From: an uncultured Lachnospiraceae bacterium
GTDB taxonomy: Bacteria > Bacillota > Clostridia > Lachnospirales > Lachnospiraceae
Direction of reading: 5' to 3'
DNA length: 63,390 bases
Assembly: GCA_900315055.1 (NCBI GenBank)
Contig: OMXP01000006.1
Location: 1-63,390, forward strand
Position 1 is the first letter of the stretch; every line of letters begins with the position of its first letter. A program made the position numbers and the translations under genes. Under the pieces are notes generated by a model. It was not told the DNA's origin. It made no database searches and was given only the letters and a program-made list of their open reading frames with translations. Of the stretch, positions 1 through 7,855 are shown one piece after another.

Positions 1-30
1 ACAAATACTAATAGGTCGGAAGCTTATCCT
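1..30 (+). rRNA. 23S ribosomal RNA, 3' end (partial)
   Basis: The first bases contain ACTAATAGGTCGGAAGCTTA, which matches the extreme 3' end of clostridial 23S rRNA (typically ending GATACTAATAGGTCGAGGG). Only the tail is present; the rest lies upstream of the window. No 5S-like sequence is seen between here and the terminator at 91-124, so in this operon the 5S gene is absent or elsewhere. The exact mature 3' end is uncertain by a few bases. Confidence 0.8.
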
Positions 31-90
31 TAGAGTCGTTGAAAGATCGACGATACGTTTTCTGTATTTGATTTTGAAGGTAGAAGAATG

Positions 91-124
91 GACCAGATGG
101 GCGTTGCCTGTCTGGTCTTTTTTT
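91..124 (+). terminator. Intrinsic terminator of the rRNA operon
   Basis: GACCAGATGGG pairs over 11 bp, with two G-U pairs, to CCTGTCTGGTC across a five-base loop and is followed by seven T. It lies about 60 bp after the 23S tail and closes the rRNA operon before the next gene. Confidence 0.85.
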
Positions 125-142
125 AACAAAACTGGAGTCCAA

Positions 143-877
143 ATGAAAACGAATTCAAAACCCCGCAGGCGAGTTGTCCTTATTGTTCTGACAGCAGTCG
201 TTCTTGTTCTGGTGATCGCCGCCGGCATCTATTTTGGCACCTATTACCACGCAGGAGATGAGGCGATTGCCTCAATGAAGAGCGATGATGCCGTGACAGT
301 ATCGTCCATCGATGGCGGAACACTCTTTGACGGGCCTTCCGATGATACAGCCATCGTGTTCTACCCCGGAGCAAAGGTGGATTCCGCAGCCTATGCACCG
401 ATCCTGCATGAGATTGCGGCAAGAGATGCGGACGTGATCCTTCTCGACATGCCGCTTCACATGGCGGTGTTTGACATTGACGCCGCGGACAGCATTCGAA
501 ATACGTACTCCTACGATCACTGGTACATGGCAGGCCACTCCATGGGCGCCGCGATGGCCTCGGTGTATGTCTCGGATCATCTGGACGAGTACGACGGCAT
601 CATTCTGCTTGCCGGGTATCCCGCCGCTGACCTGCACCGGGACGGTTTCCGGTGTCTTTCGATCTACGGGACGAATGACCTTGATCCAGCCTCCCAGAAG
701 AAAAATGAGGAGGATTTCCCTGAGGATACGACTTTTGTCACCCTTGACGGCGGCAACCATGCAGGGTTTGCAGATTACGGACCGCAGAAGGGAGACGGCA
801 CTGCAACGATCTCAAAAGAGCAGCAGTGGACAGAGACAGAGCAGTGGATCCTAACCTTCCTTCGCATGGGAGCCTGA
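143..877 (+). CDS. Membrane-anchored alpha/beta hydrolase
   Basis: A 244-residue protein with a basic N-terminus (KTNSKPRRR) and one hydrophobic segment at about residues 10-32, so it is probably an N-terminally anchored extracellular enzyme. The nucleophile elbow GHSMG places the catalytic serine at 133; an Asp near 179 (GTNDLDP) and a His near 206 (GGNHAGF) complete the expected triad. This fits the compact dienelactone hydrolase-like alpha/beta hydrolase group. The start at 143 is preferred because CTGGAG sits just upstream and the in-frame upstream start at 68 would run through the rRNA terminator. The substrate cannot be inferred. It stands alone between the rRNA operon and a convergent gene. 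Confidence 0.8.
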   Translation: MKTNSKPRRRVVLIVLTAVVLVLVIAAGIYFGTYYHAGDEAIASMKSDDAVTVSSIDGGTLFDGPSDDTAIVFYPGAKVDSAAYAPILHEIAARDADVILLDMPLHMAVFDIDAADSIRNTYSYDHWYMAGHSMGAAMASVYVSDHLDEYDGIILLAGYPAADLHRDGFRCLSIYGTNDLDPASQKKNEEDFPEDTTFVTLDGGNHAGFADYGPQKGDGTATISKEQQWTETEQWILTFLRMGA

Positions 878-898
878 GAGATATCCGGAACTTCCCCA

Positions 899-1564
899 TT
901 ACTTGTCAGAGAGGGCGCATGTTTTTCGAAGATATTCCATCAAAGCGTCCTGGCGCTTAGCGATACGTTCCTCCATTTCCTGGATCAGCGGCGGCTTTTT
1001 TACGGAAAATGCAGGAGCCTTTCCGCCGGCCTTTGCGTATGCATCTTCGATGATCAGTTTCTGGGAATTCTGCTCGGAAAGCGTCCTGCCTTTTTCATCC
1101 CGCACGATATACCAGGTCTGCCAGCTCGAATAAGCTCCGATATCAAGGTGCAGATCCCCGTCTGCAAATCCCTCAATCGTCGTCTGCGTCTGCGCACGTG
1201 CGTTCGAGAGCAGTCCGCCTGCACTCCGGTTACGATTTCTTGCAAAGGTGACCTCTCCCTGGTAGGCGAGATAGTTGTCGATGACATCCTTCTCGACGCC
1301 AAGAGTGGCGAGGGTCTGCTGGAGCATCTCGGGGATATCATTTGTCAGCATGAGAGTCACCTCAAACCACTGGACAGGCCATGCGATCAGAGGGAAGTGG
1401 GTCTTTTCCTGTGACAGTATCAGAAGATCTTCGTCCCCGTACGCGTTTGCACTGGCAAGATGTCCGCAGTACCATATAAGACCCGGATCCTCCACGGTCT
1501 TATCGTCGATTTTCGTCCCGTAGGGCATCATGTCGAGTATCTTCTTGCTCAGCTGTATCTGCAT
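899..1564 (-). CDS. Hypothetical protein (DUF6933-like)
   Basis: A 221-residue soluble protein with no signal peptide or membrane segment. The N-terminal half (QLSKKILDMMPYG, then a WYCGHL segment) resembles my recollection of the DUF6933 family, whose function is unknown; this assignment is tentative. The C-terminus, after about residue 170, is charged and helical with repeated Glu/Lys. GGGAGG lies just upstream of the ATG. It is convergent with the hydrolase gene and divergent from the arsR gene, separated from the latter by a region with two inverted repeats. No catalytic motif is visible. Confidence 0.6.
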   Translation of the reverse strand: MQIQLSKKILDMMPYGTKIDDKTVEDPGLIWYCGHLASANAYGDEDLLILSQEKTHFPLIAWPVQWFEVTLMLTNDIPEMLQQTLATLGVEKDVIDNYLAYQGEVTFARNRNRSAGGLLSNARAQTQTTIEGFADGDLHLDIGAYSSWQTWYIVRDEKGRTLSEQNSQKLIIEDAYAKAGGKAPAFSVKKPPLIQEMEERIAKRQDALMEYLRKTCALSDK

Positions 1565-1617
1565 CTTTGCCTCCCTGCATTGTTTTAAGTATCATATCGT
1601 TTTGGCCATATTCCGTG

Positions 1618-1644
1618 CAATGGTATTTGTTTTCTTTACCATTG
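1618..1644. repeat. Inverted repeat in divergent intergenic region
   Basis: CAATGGTA and TACCATTG are perfect 8-bp arms around an 11-bp T-rich spacer. It lies between the divergent hypothetical gene and arsR, without a T-run that would make it a terminator. It may be an operator for either gene. Confidence 0.5.
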
Positions 1645-1673
1645 ATCTGCATCGGATTTATTCTGCTATGATG

Positions 1674-1689
1674 GTTTAAGCACTTAAAC
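1674..1689. promoter_or_regulatory. Candidate ArsR operator
   Basis: GTTTAAG-CA-CTTAAAC is a perfect 7+7 palindrome placed immediately after a TATGAT -10-like box (1667-1672) and before the arsR ribosome binding site. Position and symmetry fit an autoregulatory site for a dimeric ArsR/SmtB repressor. The link to this regulator is inferred. Confidence 0.6.
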
Positions 1690-1705
1690 GAAAGGAACCA
1701 ATGCC

Positions 1706-2062
1706 ATGGAAATGGAAGAGGAGATCAAAGCCCTTTCTTCCGAAATCGAACAGAGCCGGAAGATCCTGACCGCCCTTGGCGATGAGGTGCGGCAGCATCT
1801 GATCCTTGTCATGATGCAGAGCGGCAGCTGTACGGGACTTCGGGTAAACGAGATCGCAAAAGGCACCAACCTGTCCCGCCCCGCAGTATCCCATCACCTG
1901 CAGATCCTGAAGGATGCAGGGCTTGTCAAGATGAGGAGAGAAGGAACCCGGAACTACTACTACTTCGATGAAAGCGCGGCATCGATCGAACAGCTGATCC
2001 ATATGCTGGAACATGCACGCAGGATCATGCACAGCCTCCCGGACAGGAGCGGCGATGATTAG
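1706..2062 (+). CDS. ArsR/SmtB-family winged-helix regulator
   Basis: A 118-residue protein with the ArsR-type fold: KILTALGDEVRQHLI, then the recognition helix segment LSRPAVSHHLQILKDAGLV at about residues 57-75, and the wing RREGTRNYYYF. No CXC metal-binding motif is present in the recognition region, so it may not sense metals the classical way. GAAAGGA precedes the ATG. The stop overlaps the start of the next gene (ATG at 2055, TAG ending at 2062), so both are co-transcribed and translationally coupled. The palindrome at 1674-1689 is its likely operator. Confidence 0.88.
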   Translation: MEMEEEIKALSSEIEQSRKILTALGDEVRQHLILVMMQSGSCTGLRVNEIAKGTNLSRPAVSHHLQILKDAGLVKMRREGTRNYYYFDESAASIEQLIHMLEHARRIMHSLPDRSGDD

Positions 2063-2846
2063 GGTACAGGTGCTGCCCTGCGGCAGTACAAGAGTGGACG
2101 AGGCACTGCCGTTCTCGGACCGCTCGAAGAATCCGCTCGCCTTTACCGGGCTTTTCCGGGGAGAACAGCACAAGGTCGATGTCCCCGTCCGGGCGTATCT
2201 GATCGAACACCCGAAGGGACTGTTCCTCGTGGATACCGGGTGGGATACGGCGATCCGCATGGATGCGAGAAAATATGAGGGATTCTTCAACTACTTCGCA
2301 TCTCCGGGCGTCCTGCCGAAAGGTGAGGGTGTTGTGGATCAGCTATCAGATCTCCATCTGTCCGTGAGCGACCTTTCCCGTGTCCTCCTGACCCACATGG
2401 ATATCGACCATGCGGGCGGCATCGGTCTTGTCAGGAATGTACCCAGGATCCAGTGTTCTGCTGCGGAGTGGGATGCGGCAAATAAGGCAAATCCCCGCTA
2501 TCTCAAGAGGCTGTGGAAGGGGATTCCGTTGACAACCTTTCCGGACAGGGAAGTGGATCTTACAGGAGACGGGACGCTTACAGCCATTCCGATGCACGGA
2601 CACTCCGCCGGGATGACCGCATTCCGCGTCGGGACAAGAGAGCACTATGTTCTGATTGCAGGAGATGCGGGGTACGGGAGGCATTCCTTTGATGCACAGG
2701 TACTGCCGGGCGTTGAATGGAACAGAAAGGAGACGGCAAAGTCCCTGAAGAGACTTCGGGATTTTGCCCTGGATCCCTGCTGCGAGGCGGTTCTCATGAC
2801 CCACGATCCGGAATGCCCGAAGATGACGTATGAGATTTCAGAATGA
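2055..2846 (+). CDS. Metallo-beta-lactamase-fold hydrolase (AHL lactonase-like)
   Basis: A 263-residue enzyme. The metal motif reads THMDIDHAGG (residues 113-122), with Asp at 116 where the classical HxHxDH has its second His; this variant is seen in several MBL subfamilies. HGHSAGM and GDAG follow, and a late MTHDPE segment supplies another His/Asp. The architecture is that of the N-acyl homoserine lactonase-like group, but the substrate is not evident. The start at 2055 (MIRVQVLPCG) overlaps the arsR stop; the in-frame upstream start at 2013 lies deep inside arsR. It is presumably repressed by the coupled ArsR protein. Confidence 0.85.
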   Translation: MIRVQVLPCGSTRVDEALPFSDRSKNPLAFTGLFRGEQHKVDVPVRAYLIEHPKGLFLVDTGWDTAIRMDARKYEGFFNYFASPGVLPKGEGVVDQLSDLHLSVSDLSRVLLTHMDIDHAGGIGLVRNVPRIQCSAAEWDAANKANPRYLKRLWKGIPLTTFPDREVDLTGDGTLTAIPMHGHSAGMTAFRVGTREHYVLIAGDAGYGRHSFDAQVLPGVEWNRKETAKSLKRLRDFALDPCCEAVLMTHDPECPKMTYEISE

Positions 2847-2873
2847 ACATTTTAAGGTATGGAGGTAATGACA

Positions 2874-3533
2874 ATGGACGAGAAGACAGCACTGGAACAG
2901 CGGCACTCGGTGCGGCAGTTTACGGACAAAGCAATCGATGCAGATACGGTTAAAGACTTACAGGATGAGGTGGACAAAGTAAACCGGGAGAGCGGACTTA
3001 CGATTCAGCTCGAGGTCAACGAGACAGAGGCCTTTCAGGCAGGACAGACGTCCTACGGAAATTTCTCCGGCTGCCGGAACTACTTCGTCCTGACCGGCCC
3101 GAAGGGAAAGGATGAGGAGATCGGCTACTATGGCGAAAAGCTCGTCCTGAAGGCCCAGGAGCTGGGGCTCAACACCTGCTGGGTCGCCATGACCTACAAG
3201 AAGAGCAGCGCAAAGGGAACCGTAAAACCCGGTGAAAAGCGTTACATGGTCATCGCGCTCGGCTACGGTAAGACCCAGGGGGTTCCGCATAAGAGCAAAC
3301 AGATGTCCGATGTCAGCGACTATAAAGAGGGCGATCCGGACTGGTACCGGGACGGCGTAAAGGCAGCACTTCTTGCGCCGACGGCGATCAACCAGCAGAA
3401 ATTCCGCTTTACCAGGAACGGGGAGAAGGTCACGGCCAAAGCGGGACTCGGGTTCTACACAAAGACGGATCTCGGGATTGTAAAGTACAACTTCGAGGTC
3501 GGCTCCGGGAAGGGACCGGAAGTCTGGGCCTGA
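2874..3533 (+). CDS. Nitroreductase-family protein
   Basis: A 219-residue flavoprotein of the nitroreductase superfamily. The N-terminal ALEQRHSVRQF is the FMN-binding arginine/serine motif, and later segments (LGLNTCWVAM, MVIALGYGKTQ) match the NADPH-dependent putative TM-nitroreductase group. GGAGG at 2861-2865 is eight bases before the chosen ATG; the in-frame ATG at 2859 would place that Shine-Dalgarno inside the gene. It lies 27 bp after the MBL gene and may belong to the same ArsR-controlled unit. The substrate is unknown. Confidence 0.82.
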   Translation: MDEKTALEQRHSVRQFTDKAIDADTVKDLQDEVDKVNRESGLTIQLEVNETEAFQAGQTSYGNFSGCRNYFVLTGPKGKDEEIGYYGEKLVLKAQELGLNTCWVAMTYKKSSAKGTVKPGEKRYMVIALGYGKTQGVPHKSKQMSDVSDYKEGDPDWYRDGVKAALLAPTAINQQKFRFTRNGEKVTAKAGLGFYTKTDLGIVKYNFEVGSGKGPEVWA

Positions 3534-3570
3534 TACAAAGCCAAAGACTGAAGATAGAAGAGCACAGAGA

Positions 3571-3604
3571 AAGAGCCGGGGCGAAAAGTCCCGGCTCTTC
3601 TTAG
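3571..3604 (+). terminator. Intrinsic terminator after the nitroreductase gene
   Basis: AAGAGCCGGG and CCCGGCTCTT form a 10-bp stem with a short loop, followed by CTTCTT. The weak T-run leaves some doubt, but the site lies between convergent genes where a terminator is expected. Confidence 0.7.
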
Positions 3605-3663
3605 CTTACAGGAATAACCTGAAAGCTGTACCATTTGTGATTTGTTCTTTCTGCTGTCTTTGA

Positions 3664-4419
3664 TCAGATCGTCCTTGCAAGATCGGTCTTTGCCCAGTCC
3701 GGTGCGTCCGGAAGAATCGCTGTCATCTCGATCTCGATGTACTGTCCGTCCCGCGAGAGATGGATGATCGGGATATCCGTCACGGTTCTTCCCGGCTTAT
3801 CCCCGAGAAGGTCTGTAAGAACTGCTGATTCTTCGCGGTACTGCGGCGTTACAAAGCGTCTGACACAGACGACATCGTCCGGTCCTGCGCCAGCCTTCTT
3901 CAGGAAGGAGAAGGCCTTGTTCACGACGTAGGTCTCCTGACCTTTCCCGTCACCCTTTGCAAGGAGCGAGCCGTCCGGCTGAACACTCGTTGTGCCGCCA
4001 AGGACGACAACGGGACCTGCCTTTACCATGCGGGAATAGCCTGCGATCGCCTCAAAAGGCGCTCCGGATGAGAAATTCTCTTTTTGATACGGACTGTCCT
4101 TTGTGCCGCATCCCCTGATCGCCCACATCTCGAATGTCACGAGCGTTTTCGGGTTTTCAAAGGGCTCCACCGTGAGTACCGTGTAGGTCGGCCTGATCGG
4201 AAGAAAAGTCTCGGAATAGGCCTTCCGCCCGGCAGCCCGGTCATAGGAAGCGGTCACGTACATGCGGGCACGTATGACATCCGATGCTGTACAGCCGTTT
4301 TCTTTCAGAATCTCCAGCTCCGATGCAATCAGAGCCTTTGTCTGTCCGTAGGAGTCCCCGGCTTCCGGTGCCTCCTGCAGCGTTACGTGAACGAGAGGTC
4401 CTGCTGTTTCCGTAATCAT
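3664..4419 (-). CDS. Tandem RidA-like (YjgF/UK114) protein
   Basis: The 251 residues form two RidA-type domains, at about 1-115 and 125-251, each with the short beta/alpha fold and pieces such as VRRFVTP and IEIEMTAIL. RidA proteins hydrolyse reactive enamines and imines made by amino-acid-oxidising or PLP enzymes. As the last gene of the minus-strand operon (12 bp after the flavin oxidoreductase), it probably clears the imine product of the upstream dehydrogenase. A covalent tandem is less common than the usual 120-130-residue single-domain protein. Whether both active sites are functional is not established; the first domain has RMYV where Arg is normally conserved. Confidence 0.8.
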   Translation of the reverse strand: MITETAGPLVHVTLQEAPEAGDSYGQTKALIASELEILKENGCTASDVIRARMYVTASYDRAAGRKAYSETFLPIRPTYTVLTVEPFENPKTLVTFEMWAIRGCGTKDSPYQKENFSSGAPFEAIAGYSRMVKAGPVVVLGGTTSVQPDGSLLAKGDGKGQETYVVNKAFSFLKKAGAGPDDVVCVRRFVTPQYREESAVLTDLLGDKPGRTVTDIPIIHLSRDGQYIEIEMTAILPDAPDWAKTDLARTI

Positions 4420-4430
4420 GATGTCCTTTC

Positions 4431-5564
4431 TCAGGCGACGACGTCCTTTGCGTAGAAGCGGTCATACTTCAGACCCGAGATGTCGCAGACAGTCTTCTCA
4501 CCGGCGACAAGGTTCTTGACGACCGCACCGACTGCCGGCGCAATGCCGAAGCCGTGGCCGGAGAAGCCGCAGGCAAGGACGAGTCCCGGAACTTCCTCCA
4601 CCGTGTCAATGACGGGAACACCGTCGCTCATGACATCGGTCCAGCCGGCCCATGCGCGGACGATCTTCGCATCGGAGAGAAGAGGAACGTACCGGCAGAT
4701 GCCGCGGGCGATGCAGGGCACTGTCGTGCTCGAGTTGATCGGCGTGCCGTTGTCCTTCTTGTAGAGCTCATAGCCGCTCGAACCGCCCATGACAAAGGAG
4801 CCGTGCCTGGTCTGATGGCCGTAGAAGTCTGCCTCTGCGGTCCCGAGCATCTGTTCGAACATCTTCGGCTCCATCTCTGTGACCAGACACTCGACAAGAC
4901 GTGTCACCATCGGGATATCGAGATCCACGGTTCCTGCAATCGCGCGGGACGCATAGCCTGCTGCGAGAACCACGTGGTCTGCCGCGAAGATCTCATCGTT
5001 GGTCTCCACATAGCGAAGAACGCCGTGCTCCTTCTTCAGGCACTTGACGGTCTCACCGGTGTAGTACCGGACGCCGAGTCGTCTTGCAGCCATGTAGAAG
5101 GCAAGGGTTGCCTTCAGCGGGTTTGCATGGCCGTCGGTGGGGCACCAGCTGGCGCCGATGACTTCCTTCGACAGGTACGGGTTGATCTGACGAACCTCAT
5201 CGCCGTCGATCATGCGGACATCGAGTCCGACCGCAACGGCACGGTCCGTGAGACCCTGCAGGGTCTTCAGGTGCTTTTCGGTCTTGCCAAGACGAAGGTT
5301 TCCCTTCTTGCAGTACTCGACATCATAGCCCAGTTCCTCGGAGAGAGTAGGCCAGAGGTTCTCGATGCCGTACATGGCAAGGGGCAGCTCTCTGGGATCA
5401 CGGCCGGACTGACGGACACCGCCGCCGTTGCGGCTTGATCCGCCGTCGCCGATGACATCGGCCTTCTCGAGGACAATTACCTTATAGCCGGCCTTCGCCA
5501 GGTAGTAGGCACTGGCACTGCCGATAATACCGGCGCCGATCACAACGACATCTGCGCTTTTCAT
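4431..5564 (-). CDS. FAD-dependent amine/amino-acid oxidoreductase (DAO family)
   Basis: A 377-residue protein with an N-terminal FAD Rossmann motif, VIGAGIIGSASAYYLA, then SSRNGGGVRQSGRD, the typical flavin-site region of sarcosine oxidase beta and D-amino-acid dehydrogenase-like enzymes. The C-terminal CGFSGHGFGIAPAVG also matches the DAO family. Its start overlaps the end of the upstream [2Fe-2S] gene by four bases. In HcnC/sarcosine-oxidase-type complexes this subunit oxidises the C-N bond and passes electrons to the alpha and ferredoxin-like subunits, all three of which are encoded here. The exact substrate is not visible. Confidence 0.88.
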   Translation of the reverse strand: MKSADVVVIGAGIIGSASAYYLAKAGYKVIVLEKADVIGDGGSSRNGGGVRQSGRDPRELPLAMYGIENLWPTLSEELGYDVEYCKKGNLRLGKTEKHLKTLQGLTDRAVAVGLDVRMIDGDEVRQINPYLSKEVIGASWCPTDGHANPLKATLAFYMAARRLGVRYYTGETVKCLKKEHGVLRYVETNDEIFAADHVVLAAGYASRAIAGTVDLDIPMVTRLVECLVTEMEPKMFEQMLGTAEADFYGHQTRHGSFVMGGSSGYELYKKDNGTPINSSTTVPCIARGICRYVPLLSDAKIVRAWAGWTDVMSDGVPVIDTVEEVPGLVLACGFSGHGFGIAPAVGAVVKNLVAGEKTVCDISGLKYDRFYAKDVVA

Positions 5565-5890
5565 TCATCGTCCTCCTTCTCATCTGCAAACACATGCATC
5601 TCAATGGGACGCATCGGCGAACGGCTGGTCGCGGGTTCCAGAACGGCAGGAGAGACTTTAAGCTCTCTTGCGACAATGCTCTTGACCAGCTTTGCGCAGG
5701 TCTGTCCCTGGCACAGTCCCATGCCGCAGCGAAGAAATCTGCGGATCTCCGGGATGGTGTAGAGACCCTCGTGAACCGCCTTGCGGATCTCGCCCTTTGT
5801 GACTTCCTCACACCGGCAGACAATCATGTCGTCATCCGGCTGTGCAACAAACGGTCCGATATCACGGGACCGGTCCTGTAATTCATCCAT
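5561..5890 (-). CDS. BFD-like [2Fe-2S] binding subunit
   Basis: 109 residues with four cysteines spaced C25-x-C27 ... C60-x4-C65, the bacterioferritin-associated-ferredoxin-type [2Fe-2S] motif (VCRCEE ... GLCQGQTC). In HcnB and sarcosine oxidase alpha this module is often fused to the flavoprotein; here it is a separate gene placed between the two flavoprotein genes. The start at 5890 has AAGGAG upstream. Its stop overlaps the DAO gene start (ATGA), indicating translational coupling. It likely shuttles electrons between the two flavin subunits. Confidence 0.85.
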   Translation of the reverse strand: MDELQDRSRDIGPFVAQPDDDMIVCRCEEVTKGEIRKAVHEGLYTIPEIRRFLRCGMGLCQGQTCAKLVKSIVARELKVSPAVLEPATSRSPMRPIEMHVFADEKEDDE

Positions 5891-5906
5891 GATGGATCTC
5901 CTTCTC

Positions 5907-7487
5907 TTAAGCCTTGAAGAACCTTGCCCGCATCGCATATTCCTTCGGAACCTTCATGGTAAGAAGGGCAGTGGAATCAAATGCCGGGGCAGTGCGAACC
6001 TGTGTCACTTCCGCATCGCAGAGCGGCTGACCGCTTCTGGAGAGCGCCTTGCCCTTTGCACCGACCTCAGGAAGAGGCAGGAACTCGTAGGGCAGGGTCA
6101 CGGTTGCGGTGCCGTCGCCCTCGTCCTCGTTGACCAGGAAGATGGCCTGGCCGGGGCAGGAGGCAACGCACATGCCGCAGTTGATGCAGGTCTTCGTGGT
6201 ATCAACGGCCGGCAGCTGCGTGATCTTGTCGCCGATCTTGATGCAGTGAATGTGGCAGGCATCCTGGCAGGGATTGCAGGGAATGTTCTGGGTACACTCG
6301 ATGACGGGGTGAATGCGGTCCTGATGCGTGACACCGGGGAAGCGCATGATCTCTTCATCGGTCACAAAGCCGTGGTGCAGGAGATTCTGGGAGATCGGAA
6401 TACCTTCCTCGGTCTCCTTGATGTCCTTGCCGCGGTTTGCCGGTGCAAACATGCCCTGGCGAAGACCGGAGAGGGAATTGTTCAGCGCCTCGAGATTCCT
6501 GTCGCGCTCTTCCTTCGTGATAAAGCCGAGGTATTCTGCGATCGCGGTGCCGGCCATGCGGCCCTCGATCATGGCGGAACTTGCCTCCTCAATGCCGGAT
6601 ACATCGCCCGCGGAGAAGACACCGGGGACGGAAGTCATGCCGTACTCGTCAAGAAGCGGTACCTGACCGCCGCGCTTGGGATTGTCCTCCATTGCGCAGC
6701 CGGCCATCTTCATGAGCTGGCTCATCGGGGAGAGACCGACGGCGACACAGACCGTGTCGACATCGAAGTGCTTTTCGGTGCCCTCGATGAACTGGAAGTG
6801 ATTGTCGACCTGGGCGATCGTGACACCGGTCACATGATCCTCGCCCTCGACCGTCTTGATCGTGTGGGAGAGATAGAAGGGAACGCCGGTCCTTGCGACC
6901 TTTGCCGCATGAACGCCGTAGCCGCCGATCTTCGGTGCGGCATCGACGAGGGCAACCACCTGACATCCTGCCTGGAGCAGCTGATAGGAGACGACAAGAC
7001 CGACGTTTCCGGAACCGAGCATCAGGACTCTGTTGCCGGGCTTTACGCCGTAGAGGTTCATCAGCGTCTGGGCAGCGCCGGCACCCATGACACCGGGCAG
7101 TGTCCAGCCATCGAAGAGGACCATGTTTTCGGCGGCGCCGGTCGCGATGAGGACCGCATCTGCCTTATAGTGGTGGACTTCCTCACCGAGGCGGACGACC
7201 ACCTCGTGGTCCTGATAGAGACCGATGACGGTGGCGTTCAGGACGACCTCGACACCTGCCTCATCGGCTTCCTTCAGGAGCTGCTCCCCGATGTGGAAGC
7301 CGCGGATCTTTGCCTTATGCTCCTTGGAGCCGAAGAACTTGTGGATCTGCTTGAACAGCTGTCCGCCGGGGCGGGCATTCTCATCAAAGACAACGGTTTT
7401 CAGACCGCTCTTTGCGGCCTCGATCGCCGCGGAAAGACCGGACGGGCCGGCACCGACAACGATGAGATCAAAGCGTTTGATTTTCAT
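5907..7487 (-). CDS. NAD(P)/FAD oxidoreductase with [4Fe-4S] domain, dehydrogenase alpha subunit
   Basis: 526 residues. The FAD-binding VVGAGPSGLSAAIEAAKSG lies at the N-terminus, a second nucleotide motif MLGSGNVGLVVSYQLL in the middle, and FSAGDVSG near residue 295. After about residue 390 a cysteine-rich tail holds CNPCQDACHIHC and a ferredoxin motif CINCGMCVASCP, so iron-sulfur clusters are fused to the C-terminus. The core matches the alpha subunit of HcnB/opine-oxidase-like enzymes. It lies 22 bp downstream of the small [2Fe-2S] gene and probably passes electrons onward through its clusters. The cluster tail suggests a ferredoxin-like electron carrier rather than oxygen as acceptor. Confidence 0.87.
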   Translation of the reverse strand: MKIKRFDLIVVGAGPSGLSAAIEAAKSGLKTVVFDENARPGGQLFKQIHKFFGSKEHKAKIRGFHIGEQLLKEADEAGVEVVLNATVIGLYQDHEVVVRLGEEVHHYKADAVLIATGAAENMVLFDGWTLPGVMGAGAAQTLMNLYGVKPGNRVLMLGSGNVGLVVSYQLLQAGCQVVALVDAAPKIGGYGVHAAKVARTGVPFYLSHTIKTVEGEDHVTGVTIAQVDNHFQFIEGTEKHFDVDTVCVAVGLSPMSQLMKMAGCAMEDNPKRGGQVPLLDEYGMTSVPGVFSAGDVSGIEEASSAMIEGRMAGTAIAEYLGFITKEERDRNLEALNNSLSGLRQGMFAPANRGKDIKETEEGIPISQNLLHHGFVTDEEIMRFPGVTHQDRIHPVIECTQNIPCNPCQDACHIHCIKIGDKITQLPAVDTTKTCINCGMCVASCPGQAIFLVNEDEGDGTATVTLPYEFLPLPEVGAKGKALSRSGQPLCDAEVTQVRTAPAFDSTALLTMKVPKEYAMRARFFKA

Positions 7488-7509
7488 TTCCTGTTTTTAC
7501 CTCGCGTTT

Positions 7510-7839
7510 CTACTGCTGATCAAAGGGCTTGGGGGATACGCCGTACTGGGTGCGGACGTCCATTCCCTCTTTGAGCGGTGTCATGCAGGTGCGGATATTG
7601 GGCTTTCCGTCGACCACCATGACACAGTCGGTGCATCTGCCGATCGCGCAGAAGATGCCGCGGGGCTTGTGCTGCTTTGCCGTGTAGCGGTGGATCACGA
7701 CGCCGTTGGCCTTCAGGGCTGCCGCAATCGGCTCGCCCTCAAAACCCTGCATCGGCTTTCCATCGTAGAGGAACGTCACGGTTTTCTTTCCCTCATTCTG
7801 GACGCCCAGAATCGGGTGCCTTGAAATTCTTCCTTCCAT
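7510..7839 (-). CDS. (2Fe-2S)-binding subunit (HcnA / SoxA N-terminal-like)
   Basis: 109 residues resembling the HcnA or sarcosine oxidase N-terminal ferredoxin module. The loop GIFCAIGRCTDCVM plus a later Cys in IRTCMTP supply the four ligands of a plant-type [2Fe-2S] cluster. The start at 7839 has AAGGAG nine bases upstream; the in-frame start at 7872 would lack this and overlap the permease-dehydrogenase gene. With the 5907, 5561 and 4431 genes it makes a four-polypeptide version of the three-subunit HcnABC-type amine dehydrogenase. Confidence 0.85.
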   Translation of the reverse strand: MEGRISRHPILGVQNEGKKTVTFLYDGKPMQGFEGEPIAAALKANGVVIHRYTAKQHKPRGIFCAIGRCTDCVMVVDGKPNIRTCMTPLKEGMDVRTQYGVSPKPFDQQ

Positions 7840-7855
7840 ATTCTCTATCTCCTTA

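Noticed and set aside
5781..7574. Long plus-strand open frame opposite the dehydrogenase alpha gene
   Set aside because: Composition (rich in Ala, Gly, Asp, His) is that of an antisense shadow, and the minus strand encodes a complete FAD/Fe-S enzyme.
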